A stretch of DNA of 64,000 bases from Trichinella spiralis (GCA_000181795.3 CM012955.1:1861297-1925296), one strand, 5' to 3'. Shown: positions 49,001-62,859, numbered from the stretch's first letter. Notes: generated by a model from the sequence alone, not told the origin. Made by a program: numbers and translations.

Positions 49001-52000
49001 CACCGTCGCATACTATCCATGACCAAACATCTTTAACGCAGCATTGTATTAATTAAAATGCTATCAGCATCATTCTACAAAGTGTGCTTACTTTCAGATA
49101 CGCATTTCCGACAAAGGTGTGTTAGTAAACCATCGCACCATTCTCGAGTATCAGGATCAATGTAGCCAAGAAGCTAAGATTGAGAATGTTTTACATAAAT
49201 TGCACAAAGTGTTTACTTGACTTTACTCGATGTTTGAGCATAGCTTTTGGATTGAAGGTGTATGTATTGATCTGTTTCCCCATTTTAATCAATGCTTCTT
49301 TCAGCACAGTCCATATTGTAGTTTTTCCAGAACCACCTGTAAATTAAACTCGTCATGAAAACTTGTAAACTTTTGAATTAAAAATGTCTACTTGGACCAA
49401 CAATGATAACTCCCATTCGTTGTTGAAGTTGTTCGTATAAGTCAAAAACTTTTTCTTTCTAAATTCAAATTATGGTTAAGTTCACATTTTAAATTTACGA
49501 ACTACCTTGAAATACAACCTGATTTCTGGACAATGTAACATCCATCTTAGAAGCAGCATATTCTACTGAATCTTTCAATTCATCGCGTTGAATTTCTTTT
49601 GATTTCACTCCAGGAAAAGCGTCTCTGATTATATCTTCAAAAATGATCGAATCACTGTAAGTTAACTTTGATTGAGTGTTGATTCTGAGCGCATGCACAG
49701 TGGTGATCATTTCTAATTCTTCAGTGGATGTTTCTGATTTTAAGGTAGTCAAATTTTGGCGCAAAAGATTGCCACAAGTATTTAACACTGTTTTCAAAGC
49801 TCTCAGTCCCCAATCGTAGTGATGCTGTTGAGATAATATTTCTCTAAATCACATCATCATCTATGTATGCAGATAAAAGCAAAGCAAAATTTAAATAACA
49901 AACCGACAAAGATCGAAGACACAGGTTAATGTTTGTCCAATCTCTAGAGCTTTGGTGAATCCCTCAGACATTAGCATTGTTTGTGCGATGATTTTGTTGT
50001 CTGCCTGTGACATTGCAACTGGTCGGAAAAGTTGTTTCAAATTATCTGGCAATCGCCTACGACCACTGTATTCTTTTCCCGCTGGATTTAAAGTAACAAA
50101 AACTGCAATGTTTGGATTAATTTCTACCTAAAACATTTGCAGCCAATTGTTGTTATTATTCGGTTGATGAATGAATGAAATTCAGCGGAATCACTGGTAC
50201 TATAAAAATAAAACCGTGAACATCAAATAATCATACTTCTTTATCCATTAGCATGCACACATTCTGCTTGGATTTCAATGCATTTTGTATTGTTTCAATT
50301 TGCATCGATACTGCCGACAAGACCCCTTCTTCGAGTCGATTGAACTCATCAAAGCAACCCCATGCTCCACATTTGATCAAACCAACAAAAATTCTTCCCA
50401 TTGATTTGAGATCAATGCCCTGAAAACATGTAAATAATATCATTTTTGTTGGAAACATATCACCTCCTGTATAATTGACTACCTACCTCGTCACAGTTGA
50501 ACACAAGAACAAGCCGACCTAAAAGCAGTCCTAGGGTCTTTACTGTTTCAGTTTTTCCAGTACCTGTGGGACCATATGGATTACCACCCAAACCCATGTG
50601 CATTGCTTAAAACAGTATTTTATAACTGAAATACACAACACAAGCGTATACCTTGAGTAAAAGTCAGAAAACATCTGTCTGTTAGCTGAGTGTGTACTAG
50701 TTTTGCTAAGTTTCCAACATACTCATAGTTGTACATGTATTCAACATCAACAATTCTGACTATTACTGCTTCGTTGTTTTCGAGATAAAATCTTTAAAAA
50801 TCCCTTTATTGAAATTTTGTAATGCAACTTAACCACCCATACCTCAGCTGCATTTGCCATTGCCAACAATCTTTACTTGTTACTGAAGCTTTCCGCAGAT
50901 TGTTTACAATTTCTAGGTTGTGAATCAAATCCAGAATGAGAGCTTTAAGCTTCAACTGTAAAATAGTAGAGTCGGTTGTGACCAATGTGTAAGTTTTAAG
51001 TTGGCTTTGCAATGATGCGGCAAGTCGATCCAACGTTCCTGATTGGATCGCTTTTTCACATTGTTCACAAAATCGAATCTGCTCAGACAAACAAAGCACC
51101 TGAAAATCAGTTTTCATTTTAACACATCTATTAATAATTTGTTTGAAAATAGCGAAGCTTACTTGTGAACAGAATTGTGAAGGATCTAAGTTTTGGCCAC
51201 TTTTCATTGTGTTAACCGCCAAAATGACTGAACGCTTCAGGGTTTCTTGGATTGAAAGATGAAGTGCAGAAAGCCATAGCTTCAAACAATATATAACTGC
51301 AGCCCACAGTATTGTTTGAAAACAAATTCACATTACCTGTACTTCACCAGCAATTTTGACCGGAGATTGAAGAGGTAAAATTTCTCCGTCAGCTGAAGCA
51401 ACAGCTGTTATGCAATTGTTCCCTTTATCGAAGTGAACAGTGTGAATTCCAGGAAACAGCTTTTTCAAATGCATTTGTATGATTTCAGGATCATCTGCTC
51501 GCCCCAGCAATTCCAATAAATCATCATCACCAATGAAATAAAATCTAGGAAATTCATCTCTTTTCTCCTAAGTAAAAAAAGGTTTTTTTAGCTTAGAGTT
51601 AGAATTTGGATTTTATGTCACGTCATCACTTCTAAATACTGATTTAGCGCCTTTTGACAACGCTGCAATTGCTCTACCAAGTTGGTAAGGCTACTCCTTG
51701 AAGAAGCATTCACTCGTAGCATCATGATGCGATTGTCTTGTGCTAATCCATTCATTATCTGCCTGAAAATTGACAATTCTAACAACGAGATTAACGTCAA
51801 GTTGTAAATTGAAATTTTAACTGAAATTCTTTGTCCAATCGCTGAAAACGAGACCATTCTTTAGGCAGGGCACCCAAATTGAATACTGGACTCAGTGAAA
51901 GCCATTTGCGTTGTATTTCCTGCAACAGGCGGACATGGTCCAATAATTCACTCAAACGCTGTTCCCAAAAATTTGTTCGATCATAAAATGCATTCTGCAA

Positions 52001-55000
52001 AGATGACTCCTTGAGGGATTGTACAAGAGCCTGTTTTTCTTCAATCTGTAAAGAAATGGACATTGATAAAAGCTGTGCAGTTTTTTTCAAAATTCACTTC
52101 GTTCAAAATTTCTTTCCAATTAGTGACAAGAGCAATTTGCTGACTGTTTTGCTCTTTTTGAGAAGTGAAATGGAAAGTGCATGCAGCACCCCACAGATCC
52201 AACTGATGTAAAGTATCACGAATAGCTACTTCACCTTGCGCCCGAGAATTCAATTCCTTTTGAAAATTTAATTAATATTAAACATTTATAAATAAAAACA
52301 AACTAAAAGTACTTTTAAACGTGAAACATTCTGAACTAGCACGGATGTAGATGATAAAAAATGTCCAAATGTTAGATGTTCGTGTTTCATCAATGTTGGA
52401 AGTTTCATCAATCGCATGAGTTCAATCCAATGATCTTCAGAGAAAGATTCTCCCGTGCAGTATTTCAGTACTGGAATTAATTCCTCAACATATAAATTAC
52501 AATTAAAAAAACTAAGCAAAAAATAAGTAAGCATTATCCTCTACTCTGTATTTTGAAATATCATTCTGTATGCGCATAGAAATGGAATTCATTTCATCCT
52601 CTTTGAGCTTTTCGCTCCATGTAACCAAAAACTGAGAAAATACATGAATCTTTGATCTAAAATAAATACGCATTATTATCATATGATGCAATTAAATAAG
52701 TTATGCTTCACTTGAAAAATATCCATTCTTCGTTGCCAAATTCAGTTAAAGCGTTGTAAAATGTTTGGTAGGGTAGCCAAGCAGCTTCACATGCTTGGAC
52801 ACTGTGAATGAGCTCTTCCAAATTTTTAAATCGAGGTTTATCTAATCCGAAACTTTCAGCGTCGTTCCTGTTAAAAATAATTTTTTCTTGAAATTGAACA
52901 AAACTCTATAAATTCATACTTGAGTCGTTTGCTTTCTTCGACGATTTCATTCAGTTCACGTTGCTTCTGCGATACAAAATCAACAATTTCGTGTATTTTC
53001 TCATCGCTGATGTCAGAGATGTCATTTTTTGGCTTCATGTGATACCATTTGACAGCAAACCGTTCCACGTGCTGTGTAAATGCTTGTATTTGGCTTAAAA
53101 CGTTGCTTTTCAGTGTTTCCATCTAAAATTGAAATTTCATTTTCCTGCACCAATGCGTACGCTGAAGTGATCATATCACGCAAGATGAATAAACCATAAT
53201 AACATACAGTACTAATATTCAAAGAAAATCAAACCTGATCATTAATTATAATTCGATGACTGCCCAACATCGAATCAAATTTCCCAAGCTGCTGACGCAG
53301 GTCGTCGGATCCAACAAGATTCGTGCCGGCAACGGTTTTGAACATTTTATTTTTTGACTCAATTTTTGATACCAAGTTTTCAATTTCAGTCCTTTTTTTC
53401 AAATAATTTTGATTTAAAACATGTGCCATTGTAATTTCTTCCATCGACTGTGGACGACTGGTAAGAGTGCGAATTGCTTCATTAAGGAAATGACCCAACT
53501 GAGAGCAATCTTTTTGCCAAGAATCTCGAAGTGTGTGCAACAGCATGTCGTAAATCCGTTGTAACAGATTTTCAATAAACAACTTTATTGAATTTGTATT
53601 TATTGTAATGCAGGCAATTTCTATTTCACTAAATTAAAAATAACACTTATCACATAAATCAGTTCGGAAGCGTCAACACTGTCTATTTGAAATAACTGTA
53701 TAAATTTGTTTCTATAGTTTTACATTTCTATGTGTACAGTATGGTTTGATTTGAAAATAAATTAAAAATTGCTTTCATTGATTTACGGTAGAAATGTTAA
53801 ATACAAAAAAATAATAAAACCTCGGAATTTTTTCAGCTTCTCTGCCATTTTGTTTTACTGAGCGAAATGATCTTTCCCAATCAGAAGCTTCAACAAAGTG
53901 CTCTTCAATCAATGTTTCTATATCTGCTGATCCAATCACAGCCCATTTCTAAAATTATCAAATTATAAATTCTCTAAATTAGAAGAAAAAATGACTACTT
54001 TTTGAAAATAATAATAATAGTCACAATATTCTACAAAAATTCCAACTTACGTTAAAACAGTTTTTAGTCATTTGCAACTTTTCAAGTAAGTCTTCAATTT
54101 TTTCGTAAGCATTTTGTATGTAATAAGAATTTCTTGCTACGATACTTTCAAAAATTGACTTTCCAAATGACAAGTTATCTGAGCAACCTTTAAAGTTGCA
54201 AGGAATACTAACAAACCGTCGTATTTCTCGATAATACTTGGAGCGAATTTCTTCAATTGGTGGTTTCAATTTCAGCTTCTTTTGACTTAAAATACAGCAA
54301 GATTTCAATAAATATAAATCAGTATTAACCATTCAAATATAACCTAAATAATATTTCAACTTTCATCTTGGATAGTGTATCACTGAATTTTATCAATCCT
54401 AAACGATACTGATAATCAAGAACTTTGTACAATTGCCAATCCCAGTGAATGATCCACGGCTTCATGTTGTTTGCGTTAATATTCTAAAGTTAATAAAATA
54501 AAATAAAATAAAATTAATCCTAGAAAGTATTTTTATGAAAATACCACTTCTTACCAATCGTGCCGCATCTCTGAAAATTTCTCGTATTTCTGCCAAACTG
54601 TCTTTCCACTTTTTTTGATGATGCAGCAAATTTATATCCATCAGCATCAGGACCTTAAATTTTTCTCATGAAAAATTACAATACGTATGTATGATGTATA
54701 AATTTGCTCCAATACGTGATTACTTTTTGACAAATTTGCTGATGATAGTACTGGAGCTGACGATTGAGAACTGTGATTCGTTCTGCTGCTTCTTGTAATC
54801 TCATTATGTAATTTTCTACTTCTTTCGGATCATTCCAACTAACAGTGAACACTGAATCTGAGTACTTGGGTTCTCCAGCTTTGGGGACTTTAATAACTTT
54901 TTCAAAAGCAACTGCCGCATCAAGCATCATCGCTTGCAAGCAGGGCAGCATATTTCGTTCAGCATTGTTATAAAAATGAGAAACCTAAAATCACACATAC

Positions 55001-57461
55001 ATTGCTTATTGCAATTTATTTATTGATTTTAAACGTATCACGTTTGACCTGCTTCAATGTTTCGGCATATTTATAATATTTTTGTGCTGTCTTCACGCAG
55101 TTGACAATTCGATGAGGAACTGAATATTTAAGGCCAAGAAGTTGACGCGTTTCTTTTATTAATCGAACTAATTTGTCACTGTAATTAACTTTCAAACTTC
55201 CGTTTTTCTCACTCAGTTCCATAATTTGAGAGTTTGTTTGCATGCTAAAAGTAATTTTTCAATTTGAAAAATTCAAAAGTCACTCACTCACACACTTACC
55301 TCACAAATTCACGAGGATCATCGATTGCCTGAATCCATTCATTGCACCAACTGTCGAACAATTCAACCCGGTAACTTTGCAGCTCATTTATGTAATCAGA
55401 ACAACTTTCCACGTATTCTTTGTGACCAGCAAGATCGTCAATCAAATCAGAGACCATCTTCATTGTCTGCTCTACCTGTGTTTCCAACATGGATTAAGTA
55501 AAAGGGGAAAAAAAAGAAAACTCATCTCAATCCACGAATAAATAATAAATAATACCTGTGATTCTTCTTGTTTCGCTCGAACAAGCAGAGACACAGTCTC
55601 TGACATTTCGTTAAAAGCCAAATGAATCCAGGAACCAGAACGACGTCGAAATGCTTCTCTTGAATTTTTCAGTTCTTCACTCAAATTCAAAAGCAACGTT
55701 TCTCTCCAAAAGTTACATTATTCAACTTATATCAATATGGATGGCAAAGCAAAAATTCGCATACCTTTCAGTTGCAAACTGCTGCTTGACCGCAGGAAGA
55801 CAGAGTAAATCTTTGTATCGAACAAAATTATTTAAAATCTTGAAAACCTTTACGCTATACTTGCAAAAATTAATATTTAAAACGAACAAATCATACCGTC
55901 ATTATGCTTCTTGATTTGCTTTTTGACGACAATAAATTAATTTTGGATAGCACATCACGGGCAAGTGCGCCGAAACTACGTTCAATCTCGAATTTCAATT
56001 TATGCCATATTTTATCATTATTTGCATTCAAATCGAAAATGTGAAAATGCTCGGGCAATTTCCAAAGCAGCTGAATTTCTGCACACTGGTGTCGATCAAG
56101 CATCGTGCATAAAATTTCCTTTGCCGACCGAAGCGCAAAAATCTACATTCATCATATGCGTTTGAATATATTTACCGTCTGAAATTTGTTTGTTAGTTTA
56201 CTTGTTTTAGCCTTTTTATCAACAAATTGAGCAACTCTGACGTGAACGGTTTTCCATTCCATTTCTGAGAAACCCAGCGACTCCAGATTTGATTTGTCAG
56301 TAGATCACAACTTTCTTTCCATTGTTCGCACAAAGAAATTGCAAGACGCAAATTTGAGAAAACATCATTGAAGCTGTCGTTCCAAAAATCCACAGCATCC
56401 AGCTTGCATTTTACATAAAAATAAATATCTTTGCCTATAATTACAAATAACAACAATAATTGAAAATGTTGTTTGCATTTAAATACGCTTTACAAAGTTT
56501 CACTGTTACCACCAGTTCGTGCAATGTAAAAATTAATAAAACAAAATTACTGATAATTTCAAACAGATTTTTCATTCGTTGTTGTGGAAATGGTTCGTAG
56601 GTTTGTTGCATCCAAATTTCGTTGAAACAATTCTGAATTTTGTCCAAAAGGGAAGATATTTCTGCAAATTGTAATGATTCAATTTTGGAAAACTCCTCTG
56701 CAATTGTTTGCAAAGTGACATGGAAAAATTCAGCCCGTTCATCGTTTCCACTTGAACTAGCCCTTTGCCAAAAATTGCTCTCTTCACTCAGTGAAATGGA
56801 TTCTGAATGAAACGTATAAAATTTGACATATGAACAACAACAGTAACAACAACAACAGAATCGTTAAATAAAAATTTACGTCTAATTCTGCTGTCGTCAT
56901 TGTCAGATTTGTGAAATTGTTCACTTTTGGGATATGTGAGACTGTTGAAAGTCATTTGAAGGCCGAACTGTAATTCATTGATCAGACGTTTCAGCGAAAC
57001 TTTGTTGTCGTTGGTGCATTCCGAATTTGAAATAACAGGGCTGTAAACTTTATCCAGTGTGTTGTAAAGCGCATCAGGAATTGATTGATGAAATGAAACT
57101 GTAGAAACGTGATCTCGCAAATTGTATTCACTTATTACGCAAGGATTATCTTTGAAATAGATCATCACGAGACAGGATGAATCTCTTGGTAATTCAGAAA
57201 GCTGAAATTTAATTTCAAAAAATAAATCAAATTTAAATATTCAATTGACTACATTCTCACCGCATTTGAACAGTAAAATTTGCATTTTGAACGAGACCAT
57301 GCAAGAACAACGCTGGCACAGTCTGATTCGTTCAAAAATTTTTCCAACGAATTCACATGTCTTTGTTCGAGTGTTTTAATTTCAAGAGGAACATCAAAAT
57401 TTTCTGCAGCTATTTTTAAAATTAATTTTACGCACAAATCCGTATTTTTCATATTTTTCAT
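39568..57461 (-). CDS. che-3: Cytoplasmic dynein-2 heavy chain (intraflagellar transport motor)
   Basis: Retrograde motor of intraflagellar transport in cilia; the C. elegans orthologue is CHE-3 and the human one DYNC2H1. Many small exons read in frame from [10 protein letters not shown] (57461) to a stop at 39570-39568. The last exon (39717-39568) ends [14 protein letters not shown] then GVAMFLKN, matching the dynein-2 C-terminal cap. Landmarks in order: tail ([20 protein letters not shown]), linker ([20 protein letters not shown]), AAA1 with [12 protein letters not shown] and [18 protein letters not shown]2 with GPSGSGKT and [15 protein letters not shown]3 with [11 protein letters not shown]4 with APAGVGRR, the stalk, AAA5-6 and the C-domain. 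[12 protein letters not shown] and GVDIKS-like [20 protein letters not shown] distinguish it from dynein-1 and axonemal dyneins. No frameshift was found at the junctions checked. Size is near the usual 4,200-4,300 residues (estimated). A reverse AATAAA is at 39362. Confidence 0.95.
43100..45961 (-). other. che-3: Dynein-2 stalk, microtubule-binding domain and AAA5
   Basis: CC1: [20 protein letters not shown] then [20 protein letters not shown] (about 45665-45515). The microtubule-binding region follows, with [17 protein letters not shown] and [12 protein letters not shown]2: [20 protein letters not shown] and [20 protein letters not shown] (about 44700-44470). AAA5 begins [11 protein letters not shown] and includes [20 protein letters not shown] and [20 protein letters not shown]. 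Confidence 0.85.
46148..48291 (-). other. che-3: AAA3-AAA4 region of dynein-2
   Basis: AAA3 carries GPDECGKQ, with the final Gln codon split by an intron, and the diagnostic [18 protein letters not shown] and [18 protein letters not shown]4 carries [33 protein letters not shown] and [20 protein letters not shown]. All are in the order known for DYNC2H1. Confidence 0.88.
49320..49410 (-). other. che-3: AAA2 P-loop interrupted by a 55-bp intron
   Basis: Exon sequence GTTGGTCCAA ends at 49392; a 55-bp intron (49391-49337) with GTAGAC donor and ACAG acceptor follows, then GTGGTTCTGGAAAAACT. Joined it reads GPSGSGKT. The downstream [12 protein letters not shown] and SPATISRMG support an intact AAA2. 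Confidence 0.88.
50550..50573 (-). other. che-3: AAA1 P-loop (Walker A) of dynein-2
   Basis: Encodes GPTGTGKT within [18 protein letters not shown], the main ATP hydrolysis site. The Walker B block [11 protein letters not shown] lies in the next exon (about 50418-50230), so AAA1 appears catalytically intact. Confidence 0.93.
50800..53122 (-). other. che-3: Dynein-2 linker region
   Basis: Exons encode [90 protein letters not shown] and [20 protein letters not shown], the recognisable mechanical linker, then [19 protein letters not shown] and [10 protein letters not shown] leading into AAA1. Boundaries are approximate. Confidence 0.88.
53229..57461 (-). other. che-3: Dynein-2 tail region
   Basis: First coding exon 57461-57261 is phase 0; 57201-56880 and the next exon from about 56803 follow in phase 1. 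Conserved tail blocks include [89 protein letters not shown] and [20 protein letters not shown]. This part dimerises and binds light intermediate and intermediate chains (family knowledge). Confidence 0.88.
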
Positions 57462-58209
57462 AAGGACACAGACGCAAAGGCAAATAGCGGGTAAATTTAT
57501 TGATCTAAGTCAGTAAAAGCGCTGAAAATGGTTTCCATGGAAATCGCACGCCTATGGTAATGAGGCAAGATATTGTTCACCTATATGCAAGTTGTTCAAC
57601 CAATATTATAAATTTTTCTATTCAACTGCTCCAGCTCACCTTCAGAGACAATGTATGATAATGAAAAAAAACAAATGCAAAGTTTTTGTTGTGAAAAATT
57701 ATATATTTTCTGGAACAGTTGCCAAATTTTTATACTTGATAAACTTGACAATCGCACAATTCTATATTAACGGTTATAATACGAAAAAAATAATAATTAA
57801 AAAAAACATTGCAATATTTAATGATTTATTAAAAAAACATTATTATTGATTTAAATTTCTGATAAATTTATTTTTATTTAACTTTACACACACTGCCGTT
57901 GATTAACTGTTTTCAAATTTCAAGACAAATAAATTACTGTAATACAGTATGATTTATACTTGATTATTTTGAGATTGTTAAATGATTCTGTAATTTTTGG
58001 CATATTTGTTTTTCGCTTCGCATTAAACATTTTTGCTTAACTTTTATTGAAGAAGAATATGTTGAAGACTGCATCAAAAAATAAGTACGGTTTTCAATGC
58101 TTAATTTTGCATTACTTCTTGCACTTTTACCGGTGATTTGTTTTACGTCAAAAATTGTTGTATACAAAAAGAAGCGAAGTTCGCATTTTAAAAGAACGTT
58201 TTTGAAAGA
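57462..58209. promoter_or_regulatory. Bidirectional spacer between dynein-2 and the URB2-like gene
   Basis: About 750 bp of AT-rich DNA between two divergent start codons. A CCAAT motif lies near 57596. No X-box of the type that marks ciliary genes was identified with confidence. Confidence 0.5.
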
Positions 58210-61200
58210 ATGAACGCAAATAACCTGTATACATTTTTGAAAAATCGCCATATTCCATTGTCGTCTCGACTGGCAGTTGCTCGTAAAATACTTTTCAGCA
58301 TTCATTTTTTGCCTGAAAAAATAAAATTAAATTCCAAGAAAAGAGTAAACTTTGAGGATTTGATTGTAACTGTCAAAGATCTTGTCTTCGACTGTCTGCT
58401 AGCAATGTTGTTGCAGTGGACGAAAAATTCACTGAGTTTGCACGAAGTGAATTTGATATGGTCAATAATGGATGACTTTTTTCACAATTCTTTTCATGCG
58501 ACAGTTTATGCAAACAGGGTGTCATTTATGAAAGCCATTTGTACTACACTGAGAAATTGCTCTTCAGCTGTTCATATCGAGGACGATATTGTATCATTGC
58601 TTAGATGTGTTCTCTTTCTTCTCAGGTCGAAAGAATCAGTTCAAATGAGTAGAAATGTAAAATTTTTGATGACTGTTCTTTCTTATCTGTTGTTACTTCG
58701 TGGACGGAAATTTCATCAGAATGGAAATGTGATAAATTATTTGAACGAGCTGATCACCGAAATAAGTGAAAATATTTTGCAACTGAAATCTCTCTGGCCT
58801 TCTCGAAATAATCGCTTGGAGTTTGTTTGCAAGGATATTTTGCCATATTTGCCAAGTGTGAGCGTGGACAAGTTGAAAAATGAAAATATTTTGTACACTT
58901 TAACTTTGCAGATGTTATTTTACAAAACAGCGATAACAACTTTCTCCAGATATACCATTTCAGTAGAAATGACAGAATATACAAGAAATGAAAATACAAC
59001 AGCTGAAGATAGTCGTTTAATACAGCAACTGTTGAACAAACTTGTGGAATGTCGATTTTATGAGCACTCCTCATTTGTGAATTTTTTCCCAAAAGTTGTA
59101 GAAGCTTGCATTGAACATTACAAAGACGTTCCAAATTTTTGTAGTGAACAAGTTTTGCGTTTATTTCAGTTTGCTCAAGTGTACACTGAGCAAAATTGTT
59201 TGCTGTTGGAAAATTTACTAAATGTGGTCATCTCAAAGAAGTTGAAATGCATCAGTGAAGATTGGACTTTGCTTTTTTCTCAAACAGTTGATATGTTGTT
59301 TTCAAATGTTCAAGATTTGCACAGCAGAAATGTTGCCTTGAAATTGTGGAAGCAGCTACTTTTGTTGAATCCTTTGGTTATTCTACCACATTATAAACGT
59401 ATACTTAACGAATGCTGCCAAATGACTCAAGCAGATACCTGCAGTGTGGAAGAATATGACTTTTCAACAACGCTATTTGGTTATTTTAACAGCACCGGAA
59501 AATTGTTGGAAATTGTCAGTACGTACTGTGAGTTGGTGCTGACAAAAGACAACTTTGAAATTTATCATGATATAATGGAATTATTTTATAATTCTGGTAA
59601 GAATTGCCTTTCTTTTTTAAATTATTTACGCTTTTTTATAATTTTCTGTTAAGCAAAACTTATACTCCTCAAAAGACTTGCCTGTTTTTAATTTATCTGT
59701 TGTCGTTACTATATAGCTTTTATTAGGCTTCTAGGATTGATTCGTAATAACGGTCACTTTTATCTTAAACCTAGGCATGTAAGGAAACAATTATTCGTGA
59801 ACTTGGGAAAATAACTGTTTTGGAGTATATAGGTACGAATGGACGGTGCTGCAGTTGTATTTCTTTTGGTGGTGGTAGCTGCGTCCTCCTACTCTGAAAT
59901 CGATGTGATTTTTTGTTGAAAGATTGCGATTTTGTAGTGAACATCGAATTTGTATTGCATATTTTTTAAAATGTTTGTTGTACGAGTGCATGCAGTTGCT
60001 TTTAGCAGCACTTATGCTTTCATAATTACAAAAATAATTGATGATGAAATTTGATTTGCAATTCAGCAGAAGATTATTACTGATTATGGTCGTGTGAATA
60101 TGATATTTGAATTTTAGAAATTGACTCAGTTTATCTGCTGAATGAAATTGGCAGTTGTGTAATGCGTGATTGTTGCAAAGTGATGCAAACGATCAATTCG
60201 CAACTTGCACCAAAGAAATGTTTGCGGCTTTTGGAATTATTTGAAATTATTTTGTCTGCTGGAAGGCTCAAATATGTTGAAGGAAATGTGATTGAGCAAT
60301 CGTTAGCTGAAAGCTTATTTTCGGAATTAGACAAGCGTTCAGAAGATTCAGATATTTACATTTCATGCAAGGTGAGATTTTGCAACATTTTACTGAAGGT
60401 TTTGCTGTTGTACAATGCTAACAAGGAAGCAGCAGTTTTGCACTGTAATCTGATGAAGAAATGTTTGAAAAAAGTGACAAGATCTGGAGACTTTCTTGGC
60501 AGTGTATTGTTGCTCATTTATGAAGGTGTTGCTAAAGAGAAGAACATTTCGATAAATTTCATCAACAAAAGGAAGTGTAAAATTGTGAAAACCATCGTTG
60601 AAGCATTGAATGAAGTTGACAGTTCAAATTTGGAAAATTCCTCCAGTTCAGTTGCAGTTGCACTTTTTCTGTGCCTTCGTTATTATCAGCATATTTTGCC
60701 AGTGCTGAATGACGAACAGTTATTAAATTTTTTCAAAACCATGGTGACACTGGCGATCACGAGTGAGAACAAAGAAGTGAATATGTTTGTTTGGAATTTT
60801 TCATTGTTTTCAGAATTGCGATTGCGCAATGCAGCCGTGGATGGCATTCTTTCTGTGGGCATTGATTGTGCTAGACAACTATTTGGAGAATTGTGCAATG
60901 ATCTGATACATTTGGAAAATTCACCAGGGAAGTGTCCAGATTTAGCAATATTTGAAAATAGCAAATTGATTCAGAAACCTGAGCAAATAATCCGCCGTGA
61001 GCGAGGAGTTATTCAATATTTTGCTTCGTTGATGAAATGTTTGAATAATGACAACATTTATTACGAGAGTATTTGTTGTGAAAGGCAAAAAAGAATGGCT
61101 TTGTTTGCTTTTACAGTACTTCGATCAGCTGTTGCATTTGCAAGAGTTGATTCGAACAGCTTACTTCATTCTGTCATTGAAAATGTAGCCAACAGCTTGC

Positions 61201-62651
61201 ATATATTGTTGCAACTTGATTCCGTTCGACCAGTGACTTTGCTAATAACAACATCGGTGGTTCATCATTCTGTTTATTATTTTTCCCAACAAAGCACTGG
61301 TGAAGATGAATTGAAAGCGGTGTTTATTTTACAAACAGCAGCACGATTATGGCATTCTGTATCACGTCTGAAGCAGTTTGAACTTTCAAAAAATATAAAG
61401 AATGTGAAAAAAATATTGAAAATTATTAATAACGATAAAGAGCGTTGGCAGTTTTATGCTACATTTGTGTCTTTGGTGATGGGATGCAGTTGTGTTGCGT
61501 CGATTGTTTTCAAGGATATTCAGAAATGGCTTGTGCATGTTTTGAACAATGCAAAGAAAATTGAATCCGATGTTAGTGCTCTGTTTCCGGTTGCCGATGT
61601 GTTTTCTGAATTGGAAATTATGCAGGAACAGTGTTGTGAAGCGTTGAAAATGCAAATGTTGAAATTTAAAGAATTTTATATGAGCGATGTAGATTTTCTT
61701 GACGAATGTGACCCGTCCGTTTTTGTGCATTTCTTGTGCATTTCGCTGAAATGGAAAACGTCCGGTCGTTTGAAAAAATATCTCATGCGTGGTCCTGGTA
61801 AATTTCCTGATAACATGGATTGGATAAGTTATGAAAGTAAATTGTTGTCCAGGGCGCTTTCAAACAGTTGGGATGATTTTTCCCCTAATGAACTGCGTGC
61901 GTTGTTCACCGAAGTGCATTCCAGGCGTTCTGAATGGTCTGTATTTGTTGTCCACGCAACAATGAATGTGGAAAGTATTGTCGAGAAAGCCAGTTGGTTT
62001 CCAAAATATTTGAAAATATTTCTATATGATTGGATGTACAATAGGTGGTATCACTTTGCTGAGAAAACTGTCAGCAGTGAAGGTTTGTTTCTGCTATTAG
62101 CACTTTTGCTGAGAAAGACTTTAAACATGCGACTGGTGCATAGATCAGAATTATTGGACATAGTGCTGTCCTTTTTGTTAGAAGTGAAAATTGAATCATT
62201 CACCGTGAATGATGATCGCTTAACAAATGTTATTGCAGAAAGTTGTTATTTGATGCGACAGCTGCTTTGCCATTTTACAGCGGAGGCAGTTAAAAAGATT
62301 GAATTGTTTTGCCGTCTTTTCAACAATCTTTTTCAGTTGTTGTGTGCTTCGTGTGAATTTCATTCGCACAAAGCTGCTTTGCTTGGCTACAACGTGATGC
62401 GTGTTTTTGACGTTGTTTCAAATTGTAGCAAAGATTTCCATCGTCTAATACCAAGCATCATTGCAGATTTCATAAGAGCAAATGCTAACAAGCCGTTGTG
62501 TCATGATTGTTCTTCCCTCCTAATGCCTGGGTTACATCGTTTGCACAGTCAGCTTGATCAGTACAGTATCTCATTTTTGGTTACAAATTTGTCTGAATCA
62601 GACAGAGAGGTGTATCGTATCATTTTCAACAGTCAGTTCAGTGCACATTAG
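58210..62651 (+). CDS. Large helical-repeat protein, probably URB2/NPA2-like ribosome biogenesis factor
   Basis: Two exons, 58210-59596 and 60118-62651, join in phase (G|AA) to give 1,306 residues. The protein is Leu/Cys/Phe-rich with the pattern of alpha-helical (ARM/HEAT-like) repeats throughout and has no signal peptide or enzyme motif. The C-terminal segment LMPGLHRLHSQLDQYSISFL then NLSESDREVYRIIFN resembles the C-terminal Urb2/Npa2 domain, which ends with a pattern of conserved Pro-Gly, Leu-rich helix and Arg-x-x-Phe/Tyr. Length is in the range of URB2 proteins (about 1,200-1,500). URB2 acts in early 60S pre-ribosome assembly in the nucleolus (family knowledge). The assignment rests on the C-terminal pattern and overall architecture, so it is tentative. 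AATAAA is at 62787. Confidence 0.55.
59597..60117 (+). other. Intron of the URB2-like gene
   Basis: A 521-bp intron with GTAAGA donor and TTTTAG acceptor. It is the only intron in this 1,306-codon gene, unlike the intron-dense dynein gene beside it. Confidence 0.8.
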
Positions 62652-62786
62652 CTGTTGAAAAAATTGTTCAACTGTCATTATAAACTGTTTCTTTCTTCAT
62701 TATTATTGATCCAGTATAAATGTTTTTTACGATTGAAATATTGCTTCTTAAATATTGAATATTATTTGTGAATATTGAATATGTGC

Positions 62787-62792
62787 AATAAA
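62787..62792 (+). terminator. Polyadenylation signal of the URB2-like gene
   Basis: AATAAA about 135 bases past the stop codon, followed by a T-rich run. Confidence 0.7.
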
Positions 62793-62859
62793 TATTGAAT
62801 TTTTTCTTTTTTATTTGTTTTTTTATCCGGTTTTGGCAAATCAATAGAACATTTAGGTT

